This document shows, piece by piece, positions 1-8,417 of a DNA stretch of 64,000 nt. The stretch spans positions 173,363-237,362 of the forward strand of contig NZ_RJJR01000007.1 in NCBI RefSeq assembly GCF_003721595.1. Direction: 5' to 3'. Numbering within the stretch: position 1 is the first letter of the stretch; the number at the start of each line of letters is the position of its first letter. Below the pieces are notes generated by a model. That model was given only the letters and a program-made list of their open reading frames with translations. It was not told the DNA's origin and did no database searches. The DNA comes from Hanamia caeni. GTDB taxonomy: Bacteria > Bacteroidota > Bacteroidia > Chitinophagales > Chitinophagaceae. A program made the translations under genes and the position numbers.

Positions 1-119
1 ACCATATAATCAAACGGACTTTCATTGTTTATTTTTAAGCCTGAAGGTAATTATCTTTGAGCTTACAATAAAAAAACACCTTTTAGAGCGGTGTTGCAGA
101 TATTCAAAAGAGTTATTAA

Positions 120-647
120 TTAATGGCTGTTAGAATCGCTTCCACTATGAATTTCGTTTAATTTTTGCATAGCACTGTCCATTTTATCTCTTGCCTCAGG
201 GCTATTCAGGTCCATGCCGTGTTCTTTCATTTTTTTAGAATCCATCTTCATTAAAGTGGACATATCAAATGCTACTTTCCAATCCCCTTTTTCTTTTTTC
301 AGCAGAAAGTCGGTTGATTCATTCGATTTTGAATCTGTTACTTCTACCGTAGCTTTATCTCCTTCAATTTTAGCAGGACTCATTTTCATGTTTTTTACCA
401 GCTCCATCATTTTGCCGGCGTGACCTTCATCAATATTGTTTCCCATTTTTTGCATGCCCATCTCCATCATACTTATCATCCCATCGCTATCTTGTGTGGC
501 ATAGGTTTTTGCTTTCGGGAAATCTCTTTGTGATAAAGCCATCAAAAAATTGTGAAGCACTTTTTGCGGATCGCCCTTGTCAGATGATTGGCAACCGGAA
601 AAAAGCAACAACGAAATTGACAAGGCGCATATTAAAAACTTTTTCAT
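120..647 (-). CDS. Exported lipoprotein, DUF4878-like
   Basis: A 175-residue lipoprotein. The start is set at the ATG at 647, because the signal peptide begins there: MKKFLICALS, a hydrophobic stretch, then the lipobox FSGC. An upstream in-frame ATG at 674 would only add nine residues before it. After the Cys come a short Ser/Asp linker and a cystatin/NTF2-like alpha+beta fold, suggested by 'DPQKVLHNFLMALSQRDFPKA' at the start and 'STDFLLKKEKGDWKVAFD' further on, as in DUF4878 lipoproteins of Bacteroidota. The middle is Met- and Lys-rich. No enzymatic residues are recognisable; the role is unknown. A TAnnTTTG box lies just upstream (674-681, minus strand), so it is probably transcribed alone. 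Confidence 0.75.
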   Translation of the reverse strand: MKKFLICALSISLLLFSGCQSSDKGDPQKVLHNFLMALSQRDFPKAKTYATQDSDGMISMMEMGMQKMGNNIDEGHAGKMMELVKNMKMSPAKIEGDKATVEVTDSKSNESTDFLLKKEKGDWKVAFDMSTLMKMDSKKMKEHGMDLNSPEARDKMDSAMQKLNEIHSGSDSNSH

Positions 648-673
648 AAAACAAAACTGTTTTAATTGTTTCA

Positions 674-681
674 CAAAAGTA
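674..681 (-). promoter_or_regulatory. Putative -7 box (TACTTTTG) for the lipoprotein gene
   Basis: The minus strand reads TACTTTTG, matching the Bacteroidota TAnnTTTG consensus, 26 nt before the chosen start at 647. A clear -33 TTTG was not found. Confidence 0.45.
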
Positions 682-732
682 GGGTATTCAATAAAAAAGG
701 CGGCTCCGGGCCGCCTTCCTTGTTGAAAATTT

Positions 733-1707
733 TTACTTTAAGTCTTCGAGCTCTTTTAATTTTTCCTTGTCGTAAGCTTTGATAATTGCCTTCACCAGCT
801 TATGTCTTACAACATCTTCTTCATCCAATACCACATGCCCGATGCCTTCAATATTAGCGAGAATCCTCACAGATTTTTCAAGTCCGCTTTTCACTTTTGG
901 CGGAAGATCTATCTGTGTAATATCACCGGTAATGATTGCCTTGGCGCTGGCGCCGATTCTTGTCAAAAACATTTTTAACTGAAGGTCAGTAGCATTCTGC
1001 GCTTCATCCAAAATGATAAAAGCATTATCAAGCGTGCGGCCACGCATATAAGCTAATGGTGCAATTTCAATGGCCCGGGTAGTCATGTAATATCCTAACT
1101 TGTCACTGGGAATCATGTCGTCAAGTGCATCATAAAGCGGCCTCAGATATGGATCAATTTTTTCCTTCAAATCGCCTGGAAGAAATCCCAGGTTTTCACC
1201 TGCTTCAACTGCGGGGCGTGTAAGAATTATTTTCTTTACCTGCTTGTTTTTTAATGCCCTTACTGCCAGGGCCACAGCAGTGTAGGTTTTCCCGGTTCCG
1301 GCAGGTCCAATGGCAAACACTATATCATTCTTATCAATAGACTTTACCATTTTTTTCTGGTTAGACGTACGTGCCCTTACGCTTTTGCCGTGTGGCCCAA
1401 ATACCAATACATCTGTCTGGTTTTTATCTAAAAAATGATCAATTGCATTGTCATCATCTCCGCCTAATATTTGCTCAAAATAATTCTCGCTCATGTTGCC
1501 ATTGCGTTCAAGATATTGAACCGCAAGATTTATTTTATCTCTTGCATTTTCAATTTGCTCAGGAGCACCGCTTAATTTTATTTGCGTGCCACGGCTTAAA
1601 ATTTTGAGAAGCGGAAACTTCTTTTTTAGTATATCAAGTTTAGCGTTGTTAACACCAAAAAATTCAAGCGGATTAACTGTTTCAAGGTTTATAATTGTCT
1701 CTGTCAA
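733..1707 (-). CDS. phoH: PhoH family ATPase
   Basis: A 324-residue cytoplasmic PhoH-like protein, full length for the family. The N-terminal ~75 residues resemble a small KH-type nucleic-acid-binding domain ('LLKILSRGTQIKLSG'). The P-loop NTPase follows: Walker A GPAGTGKT at about residues 134-141, and Walker B FIILDEAQNAT around 228-236. The motif 'RPAVEAGENLGFLPGD' between them is a family hallmark. PhoH proteins are thought to be RNA-associated ATPases/helicases linked to ribosome and RNA metabolism; the exact role is unsettled. Transcribed alone, with a possible -7 box at 1751-1758. Confidence 0.93.
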   Translation of the reverse strand: MTETIINLETVNPLEFFGVNNAKLDILKKKFPLLKILSRGTQIKLSGAPEQIENARDKINLAVQYLERNGNMSENYFEQILGGDDDNAIDHFLDKNQTDVLVFGPHGKSVRARTSNQKKMVKSIDKNDIVFAIGPAGTGKTYTAVALAVRALKNKQVKKIILTRPAVEAGENLGFLPGDLKEKIDPYLRPLYDALDDMIPSDKLGYYMTTRAIEIAPLAYMRGRTLDNAFIILDEAQNATDLQLKMFLTRIGASAKAIITGDITQIDLPPKVKSGLEKSVRILANIEGIGHVVLDEEDVVRHKLVKAIIKAYDKEKLKELEDLK

Positions 1708-1750
1708 TAGGGAAATTTTAATAGGTTATAGAATGTAGTTAGTTCATATT

Positions 1751-1758
1751 CAAATATA
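1751..1758 (-). promoter_or_regulatory. Putative -7 box (TATATTTG) for phoH
   Basis: The minus strand reads TATATTTG (TAnnTTTG), 44 nt before the phoH start codon. It lies inside an AT-rich intergenic stretch, so chance occurrence is possible. Confidence 0.35.
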
Positions 1759-1827
1759 AAAACCAGCCTCTATACTTACTAAATTACTTATTAACATCAG
1801 AAGAAAAATGTTAAAAACTTAATATGT

Positions 1828-1884
1828 ATTCGAAAATAAAAATATGTTGAGGTGAATATTTTTTAATACATTCGAAAATAAAAA
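1828..1884. repeat. Two identical 15-bp direct repeats upstream of the cytochrome gene
   Basis: ATTCGAAAATAAAAA occurs at 1828-1842 and again at 1870-1884, exactly 42 bp apart start to start, the second copy ending 8 bp before the cytochrome ATG. A looser copy (13 of 15) is at 1748-1762. The 42-bp spacing is four helical turns, so the copies would lie on one face of the DNA. This could be an operator; the AT-rich composition makes chance a possibility. Confidence 0.5.
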
Positions 1885-1892
1885 CGTTAGAT

Positions 1893-2384
1893 ATGAAAAA
1901 AAGTTTTCTGATTGTACTTGCATGTATTGCTTGTGTTTTTTTATTCCAGGCGTTCACTAATCATCAACAACCTCAATGGAAAAATTTGAAAATTCTTCCG
2001 CAGGATATCTCTAAAGATGGTCTTGATAGCGTAATGCATCATTTTACTCATTCGTTGGGTGTTAAATGTACTTATTGTCATGCCGGTAATCCTGCAGAAC
2101 GCAAAATGGATTTTCCAAGCGATGAGAAACCCGAAAAACTGATTGCCCGAAAAATGATGGAGATGACGATTGACATTAATAAAAATCATTTCCAGCAAAT
2201 CGCAGAAATGATGGACAGTGGAAAAGTAGCTGCAAATACTGACACTTCCTCTGTAAGTTATATGTTGAAATATGTGACATGCTATACATGCCACCATGGT
2301 GATGCTCATCCGGAGAATCATCCTCCAAAAGGAGCTGAAGAGAATCGCCTTCCTCCTCCACCGCCTAAGCCTTCAAATAATTAA
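1893..2384 (+). CDS. Diheme c-type cytochrome, reaction-centre-cytochrome-like
   Basis: A 163-residue exported protein. The N-terminal signal segment (residues 2-22) is hydrophobic; it contains Cys but no clean lipobox. Two heme c attachment motifs follow: CTYCH at residues 59-63 and CYTCH at 130-134. The arrangement 'HHFTHSLGVKCTYCH' is typical of the small cytochromes of Bacteroidota that resemble the photosynthetic reaction centre cytochrome c subunit; there is no photosynthesis gene here. It probably carries electrons in the periplasm. The C-terminus is a proline-rich tail. It is monocistronic with its own terminator at 2411-2432. Confidence 0.85.
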   Translation: MKKSFLIVLACIACVFLFQAFTNHQQPQWKNLKILPQDISKDGLDSVMHHFTHSLGVKCTYCHAGNPAERKMDFPSDEKPEKLIARKMMEMTIDINKNHFQQIAEMMDSGKVAANTDTSSVSYMLKYVTCYTCHHGDAHPENHPPKGAEENRLPPPPPKPSNN

Positions 2385-2410
2385 GAAATTAATTTTGCAT
2401 CTTTAAATGC

Positions 2411-2432
2411 CAGGGAAAGGAAACTTTCCCTG
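2411..2432 (+). terminator. Rho-independent-type terminator after the cytochrome gene
   Basis: A perfect 9-bp stem, CAGGGAAAG / CTTTCCCTG, with a GAAA tetraloop, is followed by TTTTGTTTT. It lies 26 bp after the stop codon at 2384. It may also serve the convergent gene that ends at 2479. Confidence 0.8.
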
Positions 2433-2478
2433 TTTTGTTTTAATCACAAAGCAGTAAACAAAGAAAAAATCAGAATTT

Positions 2479-3618
2479 TTATTCTACTTCAAATAGCAGT
2501 ACCTGCGCCCGTTCCAGCGGATTAAAGTTGTTGTCGGCAATAAAAATTAATGACCTTTTACCATTAGATAACTTTGGGCCAAATGTTACCCCTTCTATGT
2601 TATCAATATAGATTCCAAGATCGTCCATGTTTAATAATAATTTTTTACTGAGCACCGGCACGTTGGTTTTCCCTTTCAGTGAATCAAACGACTGAATATT
2701 TTTAGCGTTATCAATACTGGCAAGAAATACTTTGATAGTGCAAGAAAGCGCTCCTGTAGAAAACGAACGCTCAATCACCAGCAGTTTATCATTACCAAAC
2801 GACAGAATATCAGAAATACCATTTATTCTGAATCCGGAAGATGGAGCCGGAGGATGAGCCACCGGGTCAATTTTGTATGCATATTGTGCCACCGGTTTCC
2901 TGGAAGCAACATCAAATTTTATCATCCTGATGATTCCACTGGAATCACCGGCGCCTGCCTCTGGGCCGTCCTGCAACAACGGAACTTCCACGCTTACGAG
3001 CAATGATTTGTAATCATCTGAAAAAGTTAATCCTTCAAAAACGCCATTTCTGCGCGGGCCATAGTTGTGTGTCGTCATCAACATTTGCCGCGGCAATGTA
3101 AACGTGTCGATAAAATTGCCGTGTGAATCAATAATGGTAACTGCAGGATTTACAAGAATAGATTTGGTGGCTGTAACGATTCTTTCTCCTTCGCTGCCCC
3201 AGATAAAAGTGTTATTGTTTCTATCAAAGCGCAGGCACTCCGGATCAGGTGTACGATAAGGATTTAGTTGAGATGAAGGATAATTTTTTCCATCGGGGCC
3301 CTTTAGGAAAGTGGATTTTAAAAAATAAATGCTGTCAATTTTGTCATCGTTTAGTGTAATACCCATGGTGTAAAATCTTGCAGCATTTTTATCGGACCTG
3401 TCATCAGAGATGCAATAATATTCATTTTTTACAGGGTTGTAATCGATTCCTGAAAGGCCGCCTACCGTGGTATGATCGTATTGGTAATTGTAAGGAATTA
3501 CATAACTGCTTAAAAATTTGAGCTGGCTGATTTCTTTGAAATCCTGGCTCGATTTGGAGGAAGTGCACGCAGAAAAAAGAAAGAATAAAAGAATAAAGAA
3601 CCGGGAGATAATTTTCAT
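2479..3618 (-). CDS. Lipoprotein with esterase-like phytase domain
   Basis: A 379-residue lipoprotein. The start is placed at the ATG at 3618 because it opens a signal peptide (MKIISRFFILLFFLFSAC) with lipobox FSAC; an in-frame ATG at 3711 would put 31 residues in front of it. The body matches the esterase-like activity of phytase family: 'VGGLSGIDYNP' near the start, 'PDPECLRF', 'GVFEGLTFSDDYKSLLVSVE', and the terminal 'NIEGVTFGPKLSNGKRSLIFIADNNF', the repeating EG-[LV]-[ST] signature of a beta-propeller-like fold. Surface-exposed hydrolase or binding protein; the substrate is not predictable. Confidence 0.85.
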   Translation of the reverse strand: MKIISRFFILLFFLFSACTSSKSSQDFKEISQLKFLSSYVIPYNYQYDHTTVGGLSGIDYNPVKNEYYCISDDRSDKNAARFYTMGITLNDDKIDSIYFLKSTFLKGPDGKNYPSSQLNPYRTPDPECLRFDRNNNTFIWGSEGERIVTATKSILVNPAVTIIDSHGNFIDTFTLPRQMLMTTHNYGPRRNGVFEGLTFSDDYKSLLVSVEVPLLQDGPEAGAGDSSGIIRMIKFDVASRKPVAQYAYKIDPVAHPPAPSSGFRINGISDILSFGNDKLLVIERSFSTGALSCTIKVFLASIDNAKNIQSFDSLKGKTNVPVLSKKLLLNMDDLGIYIDNIEGVTFGPKLSNGKRSLIFIADNNFNPLERAQVLLFEVE

Positions 3619-3814
3619 GAAGGTTAAATTAGAAAAAATTTTCAAAAATGAAACTAAGATATTCTTTTGTATACGAAAAATTAATAGATTTGAAAATCGT
3701 TTAAAATCCATTTTAATTATACCAGAATTAATTTTTAAAATAACGTATTGAAATTACCTGTCATCAACTGACTTTTTATATTTTTTAAATCTTTATTAAC
3801 AAACAAAAATTGAA

Positions 3815-4780
3815 ATGAAAAAGATTATTCTTACGGTCGTAATTATACTTTTTGTTATAGTTGCCGGCGTAGCTTCGTATGTTAAGTTTGGATTGCCAAA
3901 TGTTGGGGACCCCGAAGATATTCACATTCAAAGTACGCCGGAAAAAGTAGCCCATGGCGCCTATCTCGCTAATCATGTAACGCTCTGCATGGATTGCCAT
4001 TCTACCCGCGATTGGTCTGAATTTTCCGGGCCACTGATGGCCGGAACTGAAGGTAAAGGCGGTGAAAGATTTGATCAGAAAATGGGATTCCCCGGCGTAT
4101 TTTATTCTAAAAATATTACCCCTGCAAATATTAAAGATTGGACCGACGGCGAAATTTTCCGTGCCATCACTACGGGCGTAGATAAAGATGGCAATGCGCT
4201 TTTTCCTGTGATGCCTTATCATTATTATGGAAAGATGGATAGGGAAGATATTTATGATATTATCGCCTATGTGCGGACGTTGGCACCAATTGAAAATGAA
4301 ACGCCTGATCATAAAGTAGATTTTCCAATGAACTTTATTTTGAATACTATTCCGGTGAAGGCTGAGTTTACGCAAAAGCCACCAAAATCTGATACATTAA
4401 AATATGGCGCCTATCTTGCTAATGCCGCAGCCTGTATGGAATGCCATACACAAGTAGATAAAGGCCAGATAATTCCATCGCTCACATATGGCGGAGGAAG
4501 GATGTTTGAAATGCCCGGCGGAAAAGTATATTCTGCCAACTTAACTCCCGACCCTGAAACGGGGATTGGCGGTTGGACAGCAGAACAGTTTGTGGCAAGG
4601 TTCAAAGCCTATTCTGTACCAGGAAATGTTCCGAAAATGGCTGCCGGCCAGGTAAATACAATTATGCCATGGGTAATGTATTCAGGGATGGATAGCTCCG
4701 ATTTACGCTCCATTTTCGCTTATTTAAAAACCGTTAAGCCAATAAAAAATCAGGTGGTGCATTTTGTAGCAAACAAATAG
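3815..4780 (+). CDS. Membrane-anchored diheme cytochrome c
   Basis: A 321-residue protein with an N-terminal hydrophobic helix (residues 2-24), either an uncleaved anchor or a signal, then two cytochrome c domains. Heme motifs are CMDCH (58-62) and CMECH (about 207-211). Each is followed by a possible Met ligand region ('FPVMPYHYYGKM' and 'NTIMPWVMYSGM'). The architecture resembles the cytochrome subunits that accept electrons from periplasmic dehydrogenases, but no dehydrogenase gene is adjacent. A role in periplasmic electron transfer is inferred; the partner is unknown. Confidence 0.88.
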   Translation: MKKIILTVVIILFVIVAGVASYVKFGLPNVGDPEDIHIQSTPEKVAHGAYLANHVTLCMDCHSTRDWSEFSGPLMAGTEGKGGERFDQKMGFPGVFYSKNITPANIKDWTDGEIFRAITTGVDKDGNALFPVMPYHYYGKMDREDIYDIIAYVRTLAPIENETPDHKVDFPMNFILNTIPVKAEFTQKPPKSDTLKYGAYLANAAACMECHTQVDKGQIIPSLTYGGGRMFEMPGGKVYSANLTPDPETGIGGWTAEQFVARFKAYSVPGNVPKMAAGQVNTIMPWVMYSGMDSSDLRSIFAYLKTVKPIKNQVVHFVANK

Positions 4781-4889
4781 GCTTTCAAAAAGGAAATTGT
4801 TTTACAGCAAAATGTGTCTATATTTTTATACTTATGATGTAGATGAATGAAAATAAAAGTTCACCTTATTTGTGCTTTTACTGCGGTTC

Positions 4890-6104
4890 TTAAAATAGTC
4901 TTAATTGAATGTTTTTCTCTTCGTGAAGGGAAGGCTTCGCATCTCCAAAAACGGTTTTGCCGCCATATTTCCATGAATCATTTCTTTCCTTTTCAATCAC
5001 GGAATCCAAATTGTTATCAGGCATAAAATTTTTTTCTGCCCGCGATGAAATTTCATGGAGTTTTTTTATCGCTATATTTTTTTCAGATACCCCAATTTTT
5101 GCTTTGTGAACTGCATTGTGCAAGGTTTGTATTGTTTCATCATATACTTTTAAAGGCACCGGAAATGGGTGCCCATCTTTGCCGCCATGCGCAAAAGAAA
5201 AACGGGCAGGATCTTTAAACCTTGTAGGCGTGCCATGGATTATTTCACTTACCAGGGCCAGGGACTGAATGGTGCGCGGCCCAACGCCCTGTAATAACAA
5301 CAGAGATTCAAAATCTTTTGGCTGGTGCTCGTGGGCAAGCCACAATATGCTTCCAAGCCGCTTAAGATTGACGTCTTTGGATGTTACGTCGTGATGCGAA
5401 GGCATTTTCAATTGCTGGTAAGTATCGATAATTTTTTCGGGTATTTCTGAATTGATTTTTAAAATTCCATCCCTTGTGCGGCTGGCTTCTTTGGCAGTAA
5501 GATTTAAAATATTTCCCTGGTTGATACCCGCAATACCACTGTGTGGCTCTTCCACAAAGGATTGGAGATTTTCAGAATGCCAATGATACCTGCGCGCTAA
5601 TTTGTCGGTTGTCCGCATTCCCTGTTGAATCACAGTCCATTCGCCCGTATTGCTTACAATAAAATTATGCGTGTATAATTGAAAGCCGTCCTGTATAGCT
5701 GAATTGTCCACCTTAGCGCTAAGCTTGCTGCATCTTACTAATTTATCTCCATTGAGACCTGTGGAATCAGCAATCCTTGTTAATTCAGCAGGTGTTTCTT
5801 TCGAAAATTTTCCCTTCCCGCCACAGATGTAAATACCGAGCTCGCGCGCATGGGGATTAACCGCCCTTTTTAAAGCGCCCATGACTGAAGTCGTAATTCC
5901 TGACGAATGCCAATCCATGCCCATCACAGCACCAAAGCTCTGGAACCAGAAGGGATCAGAGAGCCGGCGTAACATTTCTTCTTTACCATATTCAGTAATG
6001 ATGGATTGCGTAATGGCAAGGCCCAGCCTAGACATACGTTCAGCGAGCCATTTAGGCACATATCCATAGTGCAGCGGAAGGTCAGCGGAACCGGATCTTT
6101 TCAT
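4890..6104 (-). CDS. DUF763 family protein
   Basis: A 404-residue cytoplasmic protein. The opening MKRSGSADLPLHYGYVPKWL is the highly conserved start of DUF763 proteins, as are 'DPFWFQSFGAVMGMDWHSSG' (given here only as a 20-residue piece) and 'LLLQGVGPRTIQSLALVSE', a helix-hairpin-helix-like element that suggests DNA contact. Length is normal for the family. Function is not established; the HhH-like motif hints at nucleic-acid metabolism. Same strand as dacB but 90 bp apart. Confidence 0.9.
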   Translation of the reverse strand: MKRSGSADLPLHYGYVPKWLAERMSRLGLAITQSIITEYGKEEMLRRLSDPFWFQSFGAVMGMDWHSSGITTSVMGALKRAVNPHARELGIYICGGKGKFSKETPAELTRIADSTGLNGDKLVRCSKLSAKVDNSAIQDGFQLYTHNFIVSNTGEWTVIQQGMRTTDKLARRYHWHSENLQSFVEEPHSGIAGINQGNILNLTAKEASRTRDGILKINSEIPEKIIDTYQQLKMPSHHDVTSKDVNLKRLGSILWLAHEHQPKDFESLLLLQGVGPRTIQSLALVSEIIHGTPTRFKDPARFSFAHGGKDGHPFPVPLKVYDETIQTLHNAVHKAKIGVSEKNIAIKKLHEISSRAEKNFMPDNNLDSVIEKERNDSWKYGGKTVFGDAKPSLHEEKNIQLRLF

Positions 6105-6194
6105 TAGATAAAAATACGGCTTTCAACAAAGTGGAATCGTTAAAAAAGTATCGAAATTATGCCAAAGGAACGTTTGTGTTTGACACAAATGCTC

Positions 6195-7640
6195 TTACAA
6201 TATGCCTAACAATTTCCACATTTTTTTTCTCACCTCATTTACTTTGCCATCATAGTTGTTGATAACAAAAGAAAACGTGTATTCGTTACCGTTAGTTCCT
6301 TTGATGTAGCCCGTATAAGAAACGACTCCGGTGATGGTGCCGCTTTTCATTTTGATTCCGCTTATGGTAGGTAAAGCATTGTAGAACGATGAAAACCAGC
6401 TCTGCTTGCGCGCATATTCCATTACGGTTACCAGTGATTTTGTGGTTACCCGGTTGGAAGGGGAGAGGCCGCTGCCGTCGATAATATTAATGGCGTACGG
6501 CTCAATGCCTTTGTCTTTCCAAAAATTATGAATCACATTTACGCCGCTATCTGTTACGCCATATCCGGCAAACTGGTAGCCAAGCGTTTTTATCAGCGAC
6601 TCACCATACAGGTTAATACTTCTTCGGAGAAAATGAAAAATAATATCGTCCAACGGGGGAGAAGCGTGTGTGTAAAAAACCGTAGCTTTCCCCGGATCAT
6701 TTTCTTTAGTGTAAGCAGTGGCAAGTTTTTCTACTGGCTGTTTTTTCACAGAAGCTTCAAGCGTTAAAGCAAGTTGGGCCGCAGCATTGGGCATAGCGCC
6801 CGAAATCGTGAAATGATTTTCATTCACGGGTGTAGTGCCCCTTACATATCCATACTCATCGCCCAATGGTGAATAAATATAATTATTGTCGCCACTCCCT
6901 TTTGCCCCTGACGTAACTTTCGATTTCAGGTGCAAACCGTAAACGAACGAAGGCTTTGTGCCGGTGATCAATACGGGATCGCCCACCTGTTTTCCCGACT
7001 TTAAATAAAGATCATATTGATTTTCGCGCCAGTTCAATGGCCTCGCACCGGCGCCGTAATAATTTCCAATGTCCTGCCATATCCATCCATCCGGTGTTAC
7101 TTCACTGTTCCAAATGCTTTCATCTGCCAAAACATGGCCGGTAATTTCGTGTATGCCTTCCCGTGATGTTGCTTCTTTAAATTCCTCAATGATTTTATCT
7201 TCCTTCGTTTCATCATATCGCCAGCTTCCAAGCGTTGGATCGCCGGTGCCTTTCAAAATAAGATTTCCATTTAAAACTCCGTTTACTAACTTGCCCGTAT
7301 AGGCCAGGGTCGTTTTATATCGGTAATCGTGACCTAATAAACTGAAGGCAGATGCTGCTGTTATCACCTTTTGGCAACTCGCCGGCGCCACGCCCGTTTC
7401 AATATTTTCTTCGGTGACAGTTTTGCCTGTTGTTGTGTTGATTACATAAAGGCTAATGGTGGCATGACTGAAAGTGGGGTCCGCTTTCATGGTTTTAAAA
7501 GCGCTGTTAAACTGGTTTTCTGCGTCCTGTGCAAATGCGACTGATGAGGCAAGAAGGCAACAAAAGAAAAGTAATTTTTTCAAAATGATAATTTTTGTCC
7601 AAAGGTTCAAATCTAAAGATTCTGATGAATTGTTGTGCAT
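6195..7640 (-). CDS. dacB: D-alanyl-D-alanine carboxypeptidase/endopeptidase (PBP4)
   Basis: An exported class C penicillin-binding protein of the S13 peptidase family that trims peptidoglycan stem peptides in the periplasm. The SxxK motif is SCQK at residues 88-91 (APASCQKVITAAS), SxN is in DGSGLSPSN, and the third motif is KSGT near residue 428; the family's large insert lies between the first two. The ATG at 7640 leaves 20 residues before the signal peptide. A TTG at 7583 begins directly at KKLLFFCCLLASSVAFA and is the more likely true start, giving about 462 residues. No obvious promoter; the divergent gene maa lies across an AT-rich 8-bp repeat tract. Confidence 0.92.
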   Translation of the reverse strand: MHNNSSESLDLNLWTKIIILKKLLFFCCLLASSVAFAQDAENQFNSAFKTMKADPTFSHATISLYVINTTTGKTVTEENIETGVAPASCQKVITAASAFSLLGHDYRYKTTLAYTGKLVNGVLNGNLILKGTGDPTLGSWRYDETKEDKIIEEFKEATSREGIHEITGHVLADESIWNSEVTPDGWIWQDIGNYYGAGARPLNWRENQYDLYLKSGKQVGDPVLITGTKPSFVYGLHLKSKVTSGAKGSGDNNYIYSPLGDEYGYVRGTTPVNENHFTISGAMPNAAAQLALTLEASVKKQPVEKLATAYTKENDPGKATVFYTHASPPLDDIIFHFLRRSINLYGESLIKTLGYQFAGYGVTDSGVNVIHNFWKDKGIEPYAINIIDGSGLSPSNRVTTKSLVTVMEYARKQSWFSSFYNALPTISGIKMKSGTITGVVSYTGYIKGTNGNEYTFSFVINNYDGKVNEVRKKMWKLLGIL

Positions 7641-7716
7641 TCATTTCGAAAATCTGCATAGAAATTCCCTAATAACAATAATTTATACAAACAATTAAAC
7701 AATTAAACCATGCAAC

Positions 7717-7780
7717 AATGAAATAATAAAATAATGAAATAATAAAATAATAAAATAATGAAATAATAAAATCATTAAAT
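7717..7780. repeat. Eight tandem 8-bp AT-rich units between divergent genes
   Basis: Eight consecutive octamers, AATGAAAT or AATAAAAT with the last one CATTAAAT, occupy the intergenic region between dacB (leftward) and the acetyltransferase gene (rightward). Several neighbouring units are identical, so the tract could change length by slippage. It sits where promoters of both genes should be. Confidence 0.85.
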
Positions 7781-7814
7781 AATTATCCCGTTTAAATCTC
7801 TATATCTTTAATTT

Positions 7815-8369
7815 ATGAAATCAGAAAAAGAAAAAATGGTCAGCGGGGAAATGTATAACCCGCTTGATGCAAGGCTTACAGAAGACAGGCAAAAAGCAAG
7901 ATTGTTGCTGAAGAAGCTGAATGATTCGCTGGGAAGCGATGTTCAGACAGGAACAGCCATCTTGAAGCAGCTTCTTCCAAATGCTGGCGATGGAATATGG
8001 ATACAGCCGCCGTTTTATTGCGACTATGGATATAATATAGCTACGGGTAGGAATGTTTTTCTGAATTTTAATTGTGTGATTCTTGATGTGGCGCCCGTCA
8101 CTATTGGCAGCCGTGTGATGATGGGGCCTAATGTGCAAATTTATGCGGCTACCCATCCTTTGGATCATAAAGAAAGAACATCAGGATTAGAATTTGGAAA
8201 GCCCGTAATTATTGGCGATGATGTCTGGATTGGTGGCAGCGCTATCATTTGCCCGGGCGTTTCTATCGGCGAGAAATGCGTGATCGGCGCAGGAAGCGTT
8301 GTCACAAAAGATATACCTGCCGGCGTTTTTGCAGCAGGAAATCCTTGCAAAGTTATCAGGGAATTATAA
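7815..8369 (+). CDS. maa: Maltose/galactoside O-acetyltransferase family protein
   Basis: A 184-residue acetyl-CoA-dependent sugar acetyltransferase. An N-terminal Maa-type helical domain ('KMVSGEMYNPLDARLTEDRQ', residues 7-26) precedes a left-handed beta-helix with hexapeptide repeats ('VTIGSRVMMGPNVQIYAATH', 'VIIGDDVWIGGSAIICPGVSIG'). The catalytic His is in 'YAATHPLD'. The C-terminus 'GNPCKVIREL' is standard. Length is normal. Such enzymes acetylate the C6 hydroxyl of various sugars; the true substrate is uncertain, so the symbol is by family only. Confidence 0.9.
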   Translation: MKSEKEKMVSGEMYNPLDARLTEDRQKARLLLKKLNDSLGSDVQTGTAILKQLLPNAGDGIWIQPPFYCDYGYNIATGRNVFLNFNCVILDVAPVTIGSRVMMGPNVQIYAATHPLDHKERTSGLEFGKPVIIGDDVWIGGSAIICPGVSIGEKCVIGAGSVVTKDIPAGVFAAGNPCKVIREL

Positions 8370-8417
8370 AGCGGCACTTCAATTAGTTTATAAAATTTTG
8401 AATCAAATTTTTGCTTT

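Noticed and set aside
3065..3259. Rightward frame opposite the phytase-like gene
   Set aside because: Shadow of the real leftward gene, which has domain motifs and a signal peptide; the same reasoning removed the other overlapping frames.
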